A DNA stretch of 64,000 nucleotides from Moraxellaceae bacterium (GTDB lineage Bacteria; Pseudomonadota; Gammaproteobacteria; Pseudomonadales; Moraxellaceae), in NCBI GenBank assembly GCA_029237815.1, contig JAQZBP010000001.1:62001-126000 (forward strand), given 5' to 3'. Every line of letters starts with the position of its first letter. The stretch's first letter is position 1. Below are positions 1 to 9,192 of this stretch, piece by piece. The position numbers and the translations under genes are program-made. The notes below the pieces were generated by a model. The model did not search any database and was not told where the DNA came from. It saw only the letters and a program-made list of their open reading frames with translations.

Positions 1-1650
1 CAGCACGTCATAGAGACCGATGGCGTCGTCGTCGGTATGGCTGCGCTGGTAATTCGCCTGCACCTGCAGGTCCTCGTACTGCAGCAGCCACTGCAGCTCC
101 AGCCCGCGACCGCGGAACGGCGCCGCGTTGATATAGCCGGGGATGCCGTTCGGGGCGACGCTGAACACGATGGCATCGCGCAGCTTGTACTCGAACACCG
201 ACGCGGTGACGTAGTGGTGCCCACCCAGCGCATGGCCGGCCTCGAGCTCGACCTTCGTGGTGTACTCCGGCTTCAGGTCGGTGGCGCGCTGGTTGCTGGT
301 TTCGAACTGTGGCTCGCGGTAGGCCGTGTCGAACATGGCCTTCACATGCCAGTCGGCTTCGGCACGGGTCAGCGCCAGGCGCGGCACGGTCGCGTCGCCG
401 CTCTCGCTGTGGTCGGTGTAGCGGGCACCCAGGCTGAGCAGGTAGTCGCGCAGGGGGACCTCGGTTTCCGCATTGACGGAGAAACTGTTGTAGTCGGCTC
501 CCTGCCTGCCGCCGAAATAATTGGCGGGCGATGCGCCGGGGAAGGCACTGGGCACGAAGAGCTGCTCGGCCTCCACTTCGGCCCAGTACTGCTGCAGGCC
601 GGCGCGCACCTGGATGCCGCTGCCAAAGCCGTGGCGCGCCTCGAGCTCCAGCGTGTGACGCTCTGCCGGGAGCTCGTAGTAGCTCGGCAGCGAGCCCGAG
701 GAGCCATGCCAGGTGTTTTCGTTGCGGTAGGTCCAGCGCGGCGTCAGCGTGGTTCCCGACGCAAGCCGGAAATCATGCTCCAGGCGCAGGTTGGCATGCT
801 CGAACGTCATGCGCTGGTCCAGGGCCGCGATACCGTAGCGCTGAACGGCATCGAGCCTGAACCGCTCGAAATAGAACTGCATGCGTGTGCCTTTCCACTC
901 CGAGCGCAGCGCCAGCTGGGCGCTTTCCTGATCCAGTTCGGCGTTGTCGACGCGAACGCCCGCCGCGTCGCGCCAGGCTTCGCCTCCCAGGCTGCCGGCG
1001 GACACGGTGCCGACCGCAGAGAAACCGCCAGCCTCGCCACGCCACTGGTCGCCGGCACTGAGTTGCCGCAGCGCACTGCCATCCTCCGGCGCCGTGACGG
1101 TGGCGGCGGCAAAGCCCTCGCGCTCCACGCTGTTGCGCGTGTAGATGCGCACCACGGCAAGCTCCGCGTTTTCACCGTACTTGGCACCGCCCGGTCCGCG
1201 CAGGACCTCCACGCGATGCAGCATTTCCACCGGAAAGTCGGGAGGAATGGCATAGATGCCGAAGAGCAGGTCATTGACGGGGATATCGTCGACGAGGAAA
1301 AGGATCTTGCCTTCATGGGCCCAGGTGCCGCGGAACATCAGGCCGGGCACGTTGAAGACATCGACACCGTAGCTCACGCCCGGTACGAGCAGGAGCACAT
1401 CCTGCAGCGTGCGCGCGCCGGCGGTGGCCATGTCCTCGGCGGTGAAGACGGTCACGCTGCCGGGCTGCTTGCGCACTGACGAGGGCTGGATGGAGGCCGT
1501 GCTGACCTCGATCTGTATCAGTTCGCTTAGCGACAGGCCAAGCAGCCCTTCCTCGACCGGCGCCGCCACGGCAAGCGCGGCGCCCTGGCCAAGAAGCAGG
1601 AGCGCGACAGCAAGCCGCCGGCCGCGCCTGGAGAGGAAAGCTCCTTTCAT
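1..1650 (-). CDS. TonB-dependent outer-membrane receptor (C-terminus beyond the window)
   Basis: The frame stays open for 550 codons from ATG at 1650 to the window edge, so the C-terminus is missing. An AGAAGGA ribosome-binding site lies just upstream. A signal peptide (about residues 1-29) precedes a plug domain with the usual features: a VTVFTAEDM segment, an LQDVLLLVPGVS motif and a VEVLRGPGGAKYGENA stretch. Long amphipathic beta segments follow, rich in Trp, Tyr and Arg, as expected of a 22-strand barrel. The family imports siderophores, vitamin B12, sugars or other large ligands using TonB energy. I cannot tell the substrate. No obvious Fur box lies in the 200 bases upstream. The next gene upstream on the same strand is a class II aldolase-like gene 200 bp away, so co-transcription is possible but unproven. 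Confidence 0.85.
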   Translation of the reverse strand, partial: MKGAFLSRRGRRLAVALLLLGQGAALAVAAPVEEGLLGLSLSELIQIEVSTASIQPSSVRKQPGSVTVFTAEDMATAGARTLQDVLLLVPGVSYGVDVFNVPGLMFRGTWAHEGKILFLVDDIPVNDLLFGIYAIPPDFPVEMLHRVEVLRGPGGAKYGENAELAVVRIYTRNSVEREGFAAATVTAPEDGSALRQLSAGDQWRGEAGGFSAVGTVSAGSLGGEAWRDAAGVRVDNAELDQESAQLALRSEWKGTRMQFYFERFRLDAVQRYGIAALDQRMTFEHANLRLEHDFRLASGTTLTPRWTYRNENTWHGSSGSLPSYYELPAERHTLELEARHGFGSGIQVRAGLQQYWAEVEAEQLFVPSAFPGASPANYFGGRQGADYNSFSVNAETEVPLRDYLLSLGARYTDHSESGDATVPRLALTRAEADWHVKAMFDTAYREPQFETSNQRATDLKPEYTTKVELEAGHALGGHHYVTASVFEYKLRDAIVFSVAPNGIPGYINAAPFRGRGLELQWLLQYEDLQVQANYQRSHTDDDAIGLYDVL

Positions 1651-1855
1651 ATCTGTCCTTCTTCCGCTCGGGCCCTGTCCGCGCCAACGCAATCTGCTGG
1701 TGTCCGGCACCCACCTGATAGCCGGCCCCGGTTCCACATCGATGCCGGAGTACTGCAATCAGGAATTGCCGTGAAAAAATAGCAGAATCAGAAGGTCGCG
1801 AACGGTTATCCGCCCAATACCGGGCGGACAGCACGCCACGGCGGAAAACATTCAC

Positions 1856-2620
1856 TCACTCGGCATAGCCCGGGTTCCTGCGGTCCAGCTTGCGCAGCAG
1901 GCCAGGCCAGGCGAGCGCGCCGCCCATGCCGCGCAGTACCTGCTGCACCGCGGCCTTCACGCCGGCCACGATCTGCGGATGCACCTGCACGAGTTCACCG
2001 CCACCGGCCTGTGCGCGCACCTGGATCATGCAGGCGGCCTCGAAAATGTACATGTTGAGGAAAGCTTCCGCTGGCGAGGCGCCGACCGTGAGCAGGCCGT
2101 GATTGCGCAGCATCAGGAAACTGTTGTCGCCGAGGTCGCGCACGAGTCGCGGTTTCTCGTCGTCGCGTAGCGCGATGCCCTCGTAATCATGATAGCCAAG
2201 CGCGGCGAGCACCACGGTCGACTGCTGCGAGAGCGGCAGCAGCCCGTTCTTCTGCGCCGACACGGCGACACCATTGATGGAGTGGGTGTGCATCACGCAG
2301 TGCGCATCTTCGCGTGCGGCATGCACGGCGCTGTGGATGGTGAAGCCGGCGGGATTGATGTCATAGGACGAATCCATGACCTTGTTGCCCGCGAGATCGA
2401 TCTTCACCAGCGAAGACGCGGTGATTTCCTCGAACATCATGCCGTAAGGATTGATCAGGAAATGATGCTCCGGCCCCGGCACGCGCGCCGACACATGCGT
2501 GAAGATCAGGTCGTCCCAGCCGTAGAGGGCAATCAGGCGGTAGGCGGCGGCGAGGTTGACGCGCGCCTCCCATTCTTCAGGCGACACCTTGCCTTGCAGG
2601 GAGGGAATGGCGGGGGACAT
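1856..2620 (-). CDS. class II aldolase/adducin family protein
   Basis: A 254-residue protein starting at ATG 2620, chosen because AGGAG sits about 7 bases upstream and the reading frame above it lacks family-like sequence. The fold is the zinc-dependent class II aldolase/adducin type. Metal ligands are visible as HTH at residues 111-113 and a later His in LRNHGLLTVG (about 174); the acidic FEEITASS segment (63-70) corresponds to the catalytic Glu region. Members cleave or epimerise small sugar phosphates or act on related hydroxy-acids, and many in this subgroup have no assigned substrate. It is followed on the same strand by the TonB receptor and preceded by a hydrolase that ends in a strong terminator, so it probably has its own promoter. 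Confidence 0.88.
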   Translation of the reverse strand: MSPAIPSLQGKVSPEEWEARVNLAAAYRLIALYGWDDLIFTHVSARVPGPEHHFLINPYGMMFEEITASSLVKIDLAGNKVMDSSYDINPAGFTIHSAVHAAREDAHCVMHTHSINGVAVSAQKNGLLPLSQQSTVVLAALGYHDYEGIALRDDEKPRLVRDLGDNSFLMLRNHGLLTVGASPAEAFLNMYIFEAACMIQVRAQAGGGELVQVHPQIVAGVKAAVQQVLRGMGGALAWPGLLRKLDRRNPGYAE

Positions 2621-2680
2621 GACAGGCTCCTGTGCTCGTTGTCGGGTCGGATGATACGGGGCCGGGCGAAATCGGCCTGA

Positions 2681-2707
2681 AAAAAAAACGGCACCCGCAG
2701 GTGCCGT
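2681..2707 (-). terminator. intrinsic terminator after alpha/beta hydrolase gene
   Basis: On the minus strand, ACGGCACC and GGTGCCGT pair around a 4-base loop and are followed directly by a run of at least eight T. It lies 15 bases past the stop codon of the hydrolase gene at 2722. Confidence 0.88.
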
Positions 2708-2721
2708 TTCATGCGCGGGAA

Positions 2722-3660
2722 TCAGGTGCGGGCGTGGTGCGCGTTTTCCGCCAGCAGGTTGGTGAACAGCGGCCACAGCGCCCGCGGCAGGTCGTGGCCC
2801 ATGCCGGGGATCAGGTGCAGGCGCGCGCCCTTGATCGCCTTCGCCACGGCGCGACCGCAGGCGGGCTTCACCAGCGGATCGTCGAGGCCGTGGATCACCA
2901 CCGTGGGCACGCTGATGCGCTTCGCGACCGCACGCAGGCTGCCCGAACTCAGCACCGCCATGAACTGCCGCTTCACGCCGGCGGGATGGTAGCTGCGCTC
3001 GTAGAGCATGCGGGCGAAGGCCTCCAGCTCGTGATCGGCCTCGCGGTACTCCGGGCTGCCGATGGTGCGGAAGAGCTTCAGGCTGTGCGCGACGAGCTGC
3101 TCGCGCGTCGCACCCTTGCCCGGGCCTTTCATCAGCGGCGCGATGGCGGACGGCGTCGGCGGCGGCAGGAAGGGCTGGTTGGTGCTGGAGAAGATGACGC
3201 CCAGCGAGGCCACGCGCTCCGGATGCTGGCCGGCGAGGATCTGCGCGATCATGCCGCCCATGCTGGCGCCCACCACATGCGCCTTGCGGATGCCGAGGTG
3301 GTCGAGCAGGCCGAGCGCATCGTGCGCCATGTCGTAGAGCGTGTAGGGCGCGGGGCTCTTCATGCCGAGCGAGAAGCGCGCCATTCGCACCAGGTCGTGC
3401 ATGTTCTTGCTGCGCAGCTTGATCTTGCTGGAGAGGCCGATGTCGCGATTGTCGAAGCGGATCACGCGATAGCCCTTCTGCACGAGCATGCGGCAGAAGT
3501 CCTCGGGCCAGAGCAGCATCTGCGCGGAGAGCCCCATGATGAGCAGGAAGGCGGGATCGGCGGGATTGCCCCAGTCCTCGTAGTGCAGCTCGATGTCGCC
3601 GACCCGGGCGCGGCCTTCGCGGACGGGAATGTCGTGGAGGATTTTTTCTGATGCGGTCAT
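2722..3660 (-). CDS. alpha/beta-fold hydrolase
   Basis: A 312-residue serine hydrolase starting at ATG 3660 with GGAG about 8 bases upstream. The nucleophile elbow is GASMGG with Ser133. The acid lies in the VVIHGLDDPLV segment and the His in PGMGHD near the C-terminus, giving a full Ser-Asp-His triad. The RFDNRDIGLSS stretch (about 68-78) is characteristic of a group of esterase-like hydrolases that includes aclacinomycin methylesterase relatives. There is no signal peptide, so it should be cytoplasmic. The substrate cannot be read from sequence. It stands as a single transcription unit, ending in a strong terminator and about 200 bases downstream of the amidase gene. Confidence 0.88.
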   Translation of the reverse strand: MTASEKILHDIPVREGRARVGDIELHYEDWGNPADPAFLLIMGLSAQMLLWPEDFCRMLVQKGYRVIRFDNRDIGLSSKIKLRSKNMHDLVRMARFSLGMKSPAPYTLYDMAHDALGLLDHLGIRKAHVVGASMGGMIAQILAGQHPERVASLGVIFSSTNQPFLPPPTPSAIAPLMKGPGKGATREQLVAHSLKLFRTIGSPEYREADHELEAFARMLYERSYHPAGVKRQFMAVLSSGSLRAVAKRISVPTVVIHGLDDPLVKPACGRAVAKAIKGARLHLIPGMGHDLPRALWPLFTNLLAENAHHART

Positions 3661-3862
3661 GGCGTGCTCCGGAGGCGAACTGCCCCGCGTGTTCCGTGAG
3701 ATGGGATCGACCGGGCCGGCGGCGGAAGCGACTGACGCCCGGGACATGCGGCGATGGTAGCGGAAAGCACGGGCCGCGGCAGACGTCGACCGGGCCAGCC
3801 TTCCGTCAGGGCAGGCCAGCCGCGCCGTGATGCCTCGCTGCGCGCCGCTTCCGCCGCACGAA

Positions 3863-5347
3863 TCAGCGCAGTGCGGGCCGCGTCCACGGCGGCACCCAGC
3901 CGCCGATGCGCCGCTCCAGCTCCAGCGCGCAGGCAATCGACAGGTGATCGTTGCCCTGCGCCGCCACGATCTGCACGCCGAGCGGCAGGCCCTGCTCGTT
4001 GAGCCCCATGGGCACCGCGGTGCTGGGCACGCTCATGGCGTTGAAGACGGCGCAGCGCACCCAGTTGAAAGGCGGGAACAGCGGCTTGCCGTGCTTGGGT
4101 GCCACCTCGGTATAGGGCAGCGTCACCAGCAAGCCGTCGTCGCCCAGCGCCTCTTCGAGCTGTTGCTTCAGCGTGTGGCCGAGTGCCACGAATTTCTTCG
4201 CGCGGCCCGGGGCGAGCTCGGGCACCCGCTCCAGCGCGGCCAGGATGACCAGGGGCAATGTATGCGCCGAGCGGCCGGTGAGCAGCCGCCCGAATTCGCG
4301 CAAGGGCGGCCAGGGGCTGCGCGAGCCGAACATCATCTCGGCGAAGCTCGGGCCTTCGGCCTCGGCCAGCATGGAAGACCAGATGTCGAACCCCTTGTCG
4401 AGCAGCGGCAGGTCGATGGCCTCGACCTTCGCACCGGCTTCCTGCAAGGCCTTCACGGCGCGCGCCTGGGCGTCGCGCATGTCGCGCTTCGCGCGCGGGC
4501 CGCGATCCGGATCAAGGTACAGCACGCGCAGGCCGGCGAGGTCCACGCTGTCCGCCGCCTTCAGGCCCGCCGCGGAAGGCCCGCCCATGATGCGCAGCAG
4601 CGGCTCCAGGTCGGTGGCGCGGCGGCAGAGCGGCCCGGTGGAGAGGAATTCGTCGACGCGGCCCTGCGGTCCCGGGTACTGCCCCTCGTTCGGCACGAGG
4701 CCAGGCGAGCACTTGTGGCCGAAGACCCCGTTGAAGAAGGCCGGCATGCGGATGGAGCCGCCGACGTCGGCGCCCAGGCCGAAGGGTGAGGCGCCAGCGC
4801 CGATGATGGCGCCCTCGCCGCCCGTGGAGCCGCCGACGATGCGGCTCGGGTCGTAGGGATTGTTGGTGCGCCCGTAGACTTCGTTGTAGCTCTCCATCCA
4901 CATGCAGAGCTCGGAGGTGTTGGAAACGCCGAGCGGGATGGCACCCGCCGCGCGCAGCCGCGCCACGGTGATGGCGTCGCGCTCGTTGACGATGTGCTTG
5001 CGGGCGACGAGGCCGGACGCCTGCGGCGTGCCCTCGAACTCGAAGTTCTCCTTGATCGTGCAGGGCACGCCGAGCAGCGGCGGCAGCGCCTCCAGCGCCT
5101 GGTCGGCGCGCGCCGCGGCAATGCGGGCGTCGGCCCGGTCCGCCTCGGCGCGGGCCTCGAAATAGCGTGTCATGACCACCGCGTTGAGCTCGGGATTGAC
5201 GCGCTCCATGTGCTCGATATGGGCTTCCACGAGCTCACGCGAGCTGAATTCACCGGCGCGCAGGGCGGCGGCGAGCTCCACGGCGGAAATGGAGAGCATG
5301 CGGAACTTGCGGGTGGCGTCGCGGGCGAGATCGGCTTTGTTGGGCAT
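3863..5347 (-). CDS. amidase signature family hydrolase
   Basis: A 494-residue protein from ATG 5347 ([10 protein letters not shown]). The amidase-signature Ser-cisSer-Lys triad is intact: Lys99 in CTIKEN, cis-Ser174 in GGSTGG and the nucleophile Ser198 in DVGGSIR. The spacing and the [14 protein letters not shown] type of signature are closer to fatty-acid-amide-hydrolase-like amidases than to GatA, and no gatB or gatC lies nearby. It would hydrolyse a carboxamide, substrate unknown, in the cytoplasm; no signal peptide is visible. It is divergent from the rnfB-like gene across a 167-bp spacer that must hold both promoters. Family confidence is high and substrate confidence is low. Confidence 0.92.
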   Translation of the reverse strand: MPNKADLARDATRKFRMLSISAVELAAALRAGEFSSRELVEAHIEHMERVNPELNAVVMTRYFEARAEADRADARIAAARADQALEALPPLLGVPCTIKENFEFEGTPQASGLVARKHIVNERDAITVARLRAAGAIPLGVSNTSELCMWMESYNEVYGRTNNPYDPSRIVGGSTGGEGAIIGAGASPFGLGADVGGSIRMPAFFNGVFGHKCSPGLVPNEGQYPGPQGRVDEFLSTGPLCRRATDLEPLLRIMGGPSAAGLKAADSVDLAGLRVLYLDPDRGPRAKRDMRDAQARAVKALQEAGAKVEAIDLPLLDKGFDIWSSMLAEAEGPSFAEMMFGSRSPWPPLREFGRLLTGRSAHTLPLVILAALERVPELAPGRAKKFVALGHTLKQQLEEALGDDGLLVTLPYTEVAPKHGKPLFPPFNWVRCAVFNAMSVPSTAVPMGLNEQGLPLGVQIVAAQGNDHLSIACALELERRIGGWVPPWTRPALR

Positions 5348-5514
5348 GGGTGACACTCCTGGCGAATCACCCGATTCTGCCCCAGCAATCCGGGCGCACA
5401 AGGCTCGCACAGGCCCGATGCCGCATATTTTCGGCCCGGCCCTGCCTGAGTCCGCCTTTGCGGTGGCCGGCCACATCTTTGATAATCGCCGCTTCCGCCC
5501 ACCGGCCCGCCCGC

Positions 5515-6267
5515 ATGTCCGATACCGCCCGCCGCATCCCCCTCGTCGACCAGATCGAGGCCCTGCTGCCGCAGACCCAGTGCGGCAAGTGCGGCACGCC
5601 CGGTTGCCGGCCCTATGCCGAGGCCATCGCCGCCGGCACGCCGCACAACCGCTGCGTGCCGGGTGGCGCCGAGACCATCGCCGGGCTGGCGGCGCTGCTG
5701 CACAAGCCGGTACTGCCACTGGACCCCGAATTCGGGGTGGAGCCCGAGACACAGCGCATCGCCTATATCCGCGAGCCCGAATGCATCGGCTGCACCAAGT
5801 GCATCCAGGTCTGTCCGGTGGACGCCATCATGGGTGCCGCCAAGCTCATGCACACCATCCTCATCGACGAGTGCACCGGCTGCGACCTCTGCGTGGCGGC
5901 CTGCCCGGTGGACTGCATCGAGATGCACGACTACCCGAAAGTCACCGATCCGGGCGTGAAGCAGGCACGGGCCGCGCACTACAAGGCGCGCTTCGAGGCA
6001 CGCAATGCCCGGCTCGCGCGCGAACAGGAGGAGCGCCAGCCCGCGATCACGCCGCCGCTCGTGGACACGGCCGTGGCGCCGGCCGACAACAAGTCACTGG
6101 TGATTGCCGCTGCCCTCGCCCGCAGCAACCTCAGGAAGGCCGAGCGCAAGCTCGCCGACACGCAAGCCGGTGGCGGCGACAGCACGGCATTGCAGGCCGA
6201 AGTGGATCGCCTGCGCGAGGCGCTAGCGAAGATCGAGCGCGAGCAGAACGGCGGCGCGGCGAGCTGA
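5515..6267 (+). CDS. RnfB-like ferredoxin without membrane anchor
   Basis: A 250-residue protein starting at ATG 5515. It begins directly in the 4Fe-4S domain of RnfB/RsxB (Cys23, 26, 31, 47) and continues with two bacterial-ferredoxin motifs (Cys90/93/96/100 and Cys120/123/126/130). Classical RnfB has a hydrophobic N-terminal helix of about 25 residues that ties it to the Rnf membrane complex. That helix is absent here, and no rnfA, C, D, G or E is nearby. The last 100 residues are charged and look coiled-coil forming. Solitary RnfB-like proteins occur in other proteobacteria and presumably pass low-potential electrons to soluble partners. Endonuclease III, the usual neighbour of rnf genes in gammaproteobacteria, lies 2.3 kb downstream on the same strand. 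Confidence 0.88.
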   Translation: MSDTARRIPLVDQIEALLPQTQCGKCGTPGCRPYAEAIAAGTPHNRCVPGGAETIAGLAALLHKPVLPLDPEFGVEPETQRIAYIREPECIGCTKCIQVCPVDAIMGAAKLMHTILIDECTGCDLCVAACPVDCIEMHDYPKVTDPGVKQARAAHYKARFEARNARLAREQEERQPAITPPLVDTAVAPADNKSLVIAAALARSNLRKAERKLADTQAGGGDSTALQAEVDRLREALAKIEREQNGGAAS

Positions 6268-6384
6268 TCTCCGGAAGCAAGCGGCGAATCCCTCCTGACG
6301 GACAGGATTCGCCGAGACCTTGCTCATGACACCGAACGGCTCCGCGCAAGCCACGCGACCATGCAGCAGCACACGCCAATGGAA

Positions 6385-6413
6385 AAGGGCCGACATTGCC
6401 GGCCCTTCGCTTT
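6385..6413. terminator. bidirectional terminator between rnfB-like gene and hydrolase
   Basis: AAGGGCCG and CGGCCCTT form an 8-bp stem with a 7-base loop, followed by CGCTTTT on the plus strand and by TTCC on the minus strand. It lies between two converging genes (stops at 6267 and 6476), where a shared terminator is expected. Confidence 0.6.
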
Positions 6414-6475
6414 TGCGCTCCCGGCTACTCGCTCTGGAGTATCCACCGAAATCGCGAACTCCCTTTAATGCTCGA

Positions 6476-7315
6476 TCACGCCCTCGCCAGCGCCCGGGCC
6501 TCAACCGGTGCATCAGCCGGCTCGGCACATCGCTCGAAGAAAGGTTGTACCAGCGCCAGGAACAGCTCAGGCATTTCCGCGAAGGCGGCATGCCCGCACG
6601 GCAGCACGACAAGGTTCGTGCCAGGAATCGTGCGGGCCGCCTGCGCGCCCTCCACGGCCGGAATGAGCGGATCGCGACGCCCGGAGATGACCATGGTCTT
6701 CGCCTGCACGCCGGCGGCCGCCGCGCGCAGGTCGAAATCGTCACGCAGGAAGCTGCGCCAGAGCGCGGCATTGACAGCCACGGCCTCGGGCGAGCGCTGC
6801 TCGTGGCGCGCGCGTTCGCGCATGGCCACGGTGGCGACGGTCTTCAGGCGCAAGTACAGGAAGGCCATGAGGCCGTTCAGCCAGCGCGTCACGCGCTCCT
6901 TGCCTTTCAGCGTGCAGAACAGGCGCGTCCAGAACGTGTGCGTGGTGAAGCCCGCGGGCGACACCAGCACCAGCGCCAGCACGCGGCCGGGCTGCGCGAG
7001 CGCGAGGCGCGTCGCGGCCCAGGCACCCACGGAATTGCCGACGATGCGCAGGTTGTCGAGCTTCATGTCGATGACGAAGCGCTCCAGCATCTCGGCAAAC
7101 ATCTGCGGCGTGGCGGCAGACGGCGGCAGCGGCGGCGCCGCCTCGCCAAAACCCGGCCAGCTGATGCGGATGACGCGGTAGCGCGCGGCCAGCGCCGGCA
7201 GCACGGCATCGAAATCACGGGGGTCGCCGGGGTTGGCGTGCAACAGGAGCAGCGGCTCGCCACTGCCGTGCTCGTCGTAGAAAACCGTTCCCCGGGAGGT
7301 ATGCAGCTGCGGCAT
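6476..7315 (-). CDS. alpha/beta-fold hydrolase
   Basis: A 279-residue hydrolase from ATG 7315; AGGAACGAG lies upstream. The oxyanion region LLLLHANPGD (about 22-31) and the nucleophile elbow GNSVGAW (Ser95) are clear. The acid lies in VISGRRDPLIP and the His in LPCGHAAF near the C-terminus. Architecture matches epoxide-hydrolase or meta-cleavage-hydrolase-like proteins without a signal peptide. The substrate is unknown. It is monocistronic, converging on the rnfB-like gene, and is one of the two genes separating rnfB from nth here. It is not a close copy of the hydrolase at 2722-3660: the lid and nucleophile contexts differ. Confidence 0.87.
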   Translation of the reverse strand: MPQLHTSRGTVFYDEHGSGEPLLLLHANPGDPRDFDAVLPALAARYRVIRISWPGFGEAAPPLPPSAATPQMFAEMLERFVIDMKLDNLRIVGNSVGAWAATRLALAQPGRVLALVLVSPAGFTTHTFWTRLFCTLKGKERVTRWLNGLMAFLYLRLKTVATVAMRERARHEQRSPEAVAVNAALWRSFLRDDFDLRAAAAGVQAKTMVISGRRDPLIPAVEGAQAARTIPGTNLVVLPCGHAAFAEMPELFLALVQPFFERCAEPADAPVEARALARA

Positions 7316-7554
7316 CGCCACTCGTTCCTGATTCAAGGTGTCGCGCAACCTTATGCAGGCTACGTATGCGCTCAATGATGAAAAGGTAATCCTGCCAACC
7401 GCCGCGCACATTGCCCCAGGGCAAGTGACACGCGAATCGCCGCGTACTTCCCGGGCGGCTGGCGCTCTGGCCTTCGCGACCGGCGCATGCGACCTCGTGC
7501 AGCAGCGGAGTGCTCGTCTGGCCGGGGCCGGCAGGCTCCGCCCGGCGGCATCGG

Positions 7555-8358
7555 TTACTCCACCATGCGGCCGGCCCTGCCCAGCATGTAGCGCATGCGT
7601 TCCGGCAGCAGGCGCGAGGTGAAGGCCAGCGTCTTGTTGACGACGCCCGGCACGCACACCGGCTGGCCCGCCATCACGGCGTCGAGCCCGGCGCGCGCCA
7701 CGGTCGCGGCGTCATGCCACATGAAATCGGGCAGCTTGTCGGTGAGCTCGCGCGTGCCCTGCACGTCGTGGAATTCCGACCAGGTGAAGCCCGGGCAGAG
7801 CGCCGTCACGAACACGCCATGCGGCTTCAGTTCCATGTCGACGGCCTCGGAGACGTTCAGCACGAAGGCCTTGATGCCGGTGTAGAGCATGGAGGGCGCG
7901 GTCGGCGCGAACGCAGCCAGCGAGGCGAGGTTGATGATGCGCCCGTAGCCCCGCTCCTTCATGGCGGGGGCAAAGCGGTGCATGAGCTCGGTGACCGCCG
8001 TCATCATCACCTGCATTTCGGCGTTGAGTTCGGCCCAGTCGCTGTTGAGGAAGTTCTTGCTGGCGGCAAAGCCGGCGTTGTTCACCAGGATGTCGACATC
8101 GAGCCGCATGCGTTCGGCGGCGGCAACGATCTCGGCCGCGGCGCCCGGACGCGAGAGGTCCACGGCACAGACCTCGGCACGGATGCCGAACTCCTGCTCG
8201 AGCTCGTTGGCCAGCATGCGCAGGCGTTCTTCGCGGCGCGCCACCAGGAAGACGTTGGCGCCCTGGCTGGCGAGCAGGCGGGCAAAGGCCTCGCCTATGC
8301 CGGCAGAGGCGCCGGTGACCAGGGCCGTGCGGCCGGCAAGGGAAACGGGAACGGACAT
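7555..8358 (-). CDS. short-chain dehydrogenase/reductase (SDR)
   Basis: A 267-residue classical SDR starting at ATG 8358 with AAGGAG about 7 bases upstream. The NAD(P) motif TGASAGIG is at residues 15-22, the NNAG structural motif is present, Ser lies in INLASLAA, and the catalytic Tyr/Lys pair is in LYTGIK. An Arg-Arg after beta-2 (ARREERLR) favours NADPH over NADH. The subgroup resembles DltE/YqjQ-like reductases of lipids or carbonyls, but the substrate cannot be assigned. It diverges from nth across 198 bp. It is probably cytoplasmic and a single-gene unit. Confidence 0.9.
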   Translation of the reverse strand: MSVPVSLAGRTALVTGASAGIGEAFARLLASQGANVFLVARREERLRMLANELEQEFGIRAEVCAVDLSRPGAAAEIVAAAERMRLDVDILVNNAGFAASKNFLNSDWAELNAEMQVMMTAVTELMHRFAPAMKERGYGRIINLASLAAFAPTAPSMLYTGIKAFVLNVSEAVDMELKPHGVFVTALCPGFTWSEFHDVQGTRELTDKLPDFMWHDAATVARAGLDAVMAGQPVCVPGVVNKTLAFTSRLLPERMRYMLGRAGRMVE

Positions 8359-8556
8359 GGCACACTCCTTTGCTGTCATGGATGGGGGGCAGGCATGTCG
8401 CCGGGGCGTGAATGGTGCCCGAGTCGGGCCAAGGCGGCCATGCCGGTCGTCCGCGGAGACCGGGGCGTCCGCGACACCGGGGCCGGGCCCGGAAAAAGCT
8501 TAGCGAAGGCCGGAGGCGCCCCCTAGAATCGGGGCCCCGATTGGCACTTATTTCCC

Positions 8557-9192
8557 ATGAATCCCAGCAAGCGCCAGCAGATCTTCGCCCGTTTCCAGGC
8601 GGCCAACCCCCATCCCACCACCGAGCTGCACTACTCGAACCCGTTCGAGCTGCTGGTGGCGGTGATGCTCTCGGCCCAGGCCACGGACGTGGGCGTGAAC
8701 AAGGCCACCGCCCGGCTCTTCCCGGTGGCGAACACTCCGGAGGCCATCGCCGCGCTGGGCGTGGAGGGCGTGCGCGAGTACATCAAGACCATCAACTTCT
8801 TCCGCACCAAGGCCGAGAACCTGGTGAAGCTCTGCCAGCTCCTGCTGGAGCGGCACGACGGCCAGGTGCCCGAGACGCGGGAGGCGCTGGAAGCGCTGCC
8901 CGGCGTCGGTCGCAAGACCGCCAACGTGGTGCTGAACACCGCCTTCGGCCAGCCCACGATCGCCGTCGACACGCATATCTTCCGCGTTTCCAACCGCACG
9001 AAGCTGGCGCCCGGCAAGGACGTGCTGGAGGTCGAGCAGAAGCTGGCGAAGTTCACCCCGCCGGAATACCGGCAGGACGCCCACCACTGGCTGATCCTGC
9101 ACGGCCGCTACACCTGCATCGCGCGCAAGCCGCGCTGTGGTTCCTGCCTGATCGAGGACCTCTGCGAATTCCGCGACAAGGTCTACGACTAG
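8557..9192 (+). CDS. nth: endonuclease III (DNA glycosylase/AP lyase)
   Basis: A 211-residue base-excision repair enzyme that removes oxidised pyrimidines and cleaves the abasic site, the same length as the E. coli protein. Diagnostic residues sit at the same numbers: Lys120 in the helix-hairpin-helix LPGVGRKTANV and catalytic Asp138 in VDTHIFRVSN. The C-terminal 4Fe-4S cluster ligands are Cys187, 194, 197 and 203. In many gammaproteobacteria nth follows the rnf operon; here only an rnfB-like gene is near, separated by two genes on the opposite strand. Nothing is unusual in the protein itself. Confidence 0.97.
   Translation: MNPSKRQQIFARFQAANPHPTTELHYSNPFELLVAVMLSAQATDVGVNKATARLFPVANTPEAIAALGVEGVREYIKTINFFRTKAENLVKLCQLLLERHDGQVPETREALEALPGVGRKTANVVLNTAFGQPTIAVDTHIFRVSNRTKLAPGKDVLEVEQKLAKFTPPEYRQDAHHWLILHGRYTCIARKPRCGSCLIEDLCEFRDKVYD

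Noticed and set aside
37-1479. Open frame of 480 codons on + at the left edge
   Set aside because: It is antisense to a TonB-dependent receptor with clear domain motifs and codon use; the + product shows no family or fold features.
1651-1855. Possible Fur box upstream of the TonB receptor
   Set aside because: I searched by eye for GATAAT-type palindromes on both strands and found none convincing.
6283-6313. 9-bp inverted repeat (GGCGAATCC/GGATTCGCC) after the rnfB-like gene
   Set aside because: It has no T-run and a 13-base loop; the hairpin at 6385-6407 is a better terminator. It could be a minor mRNA structure.
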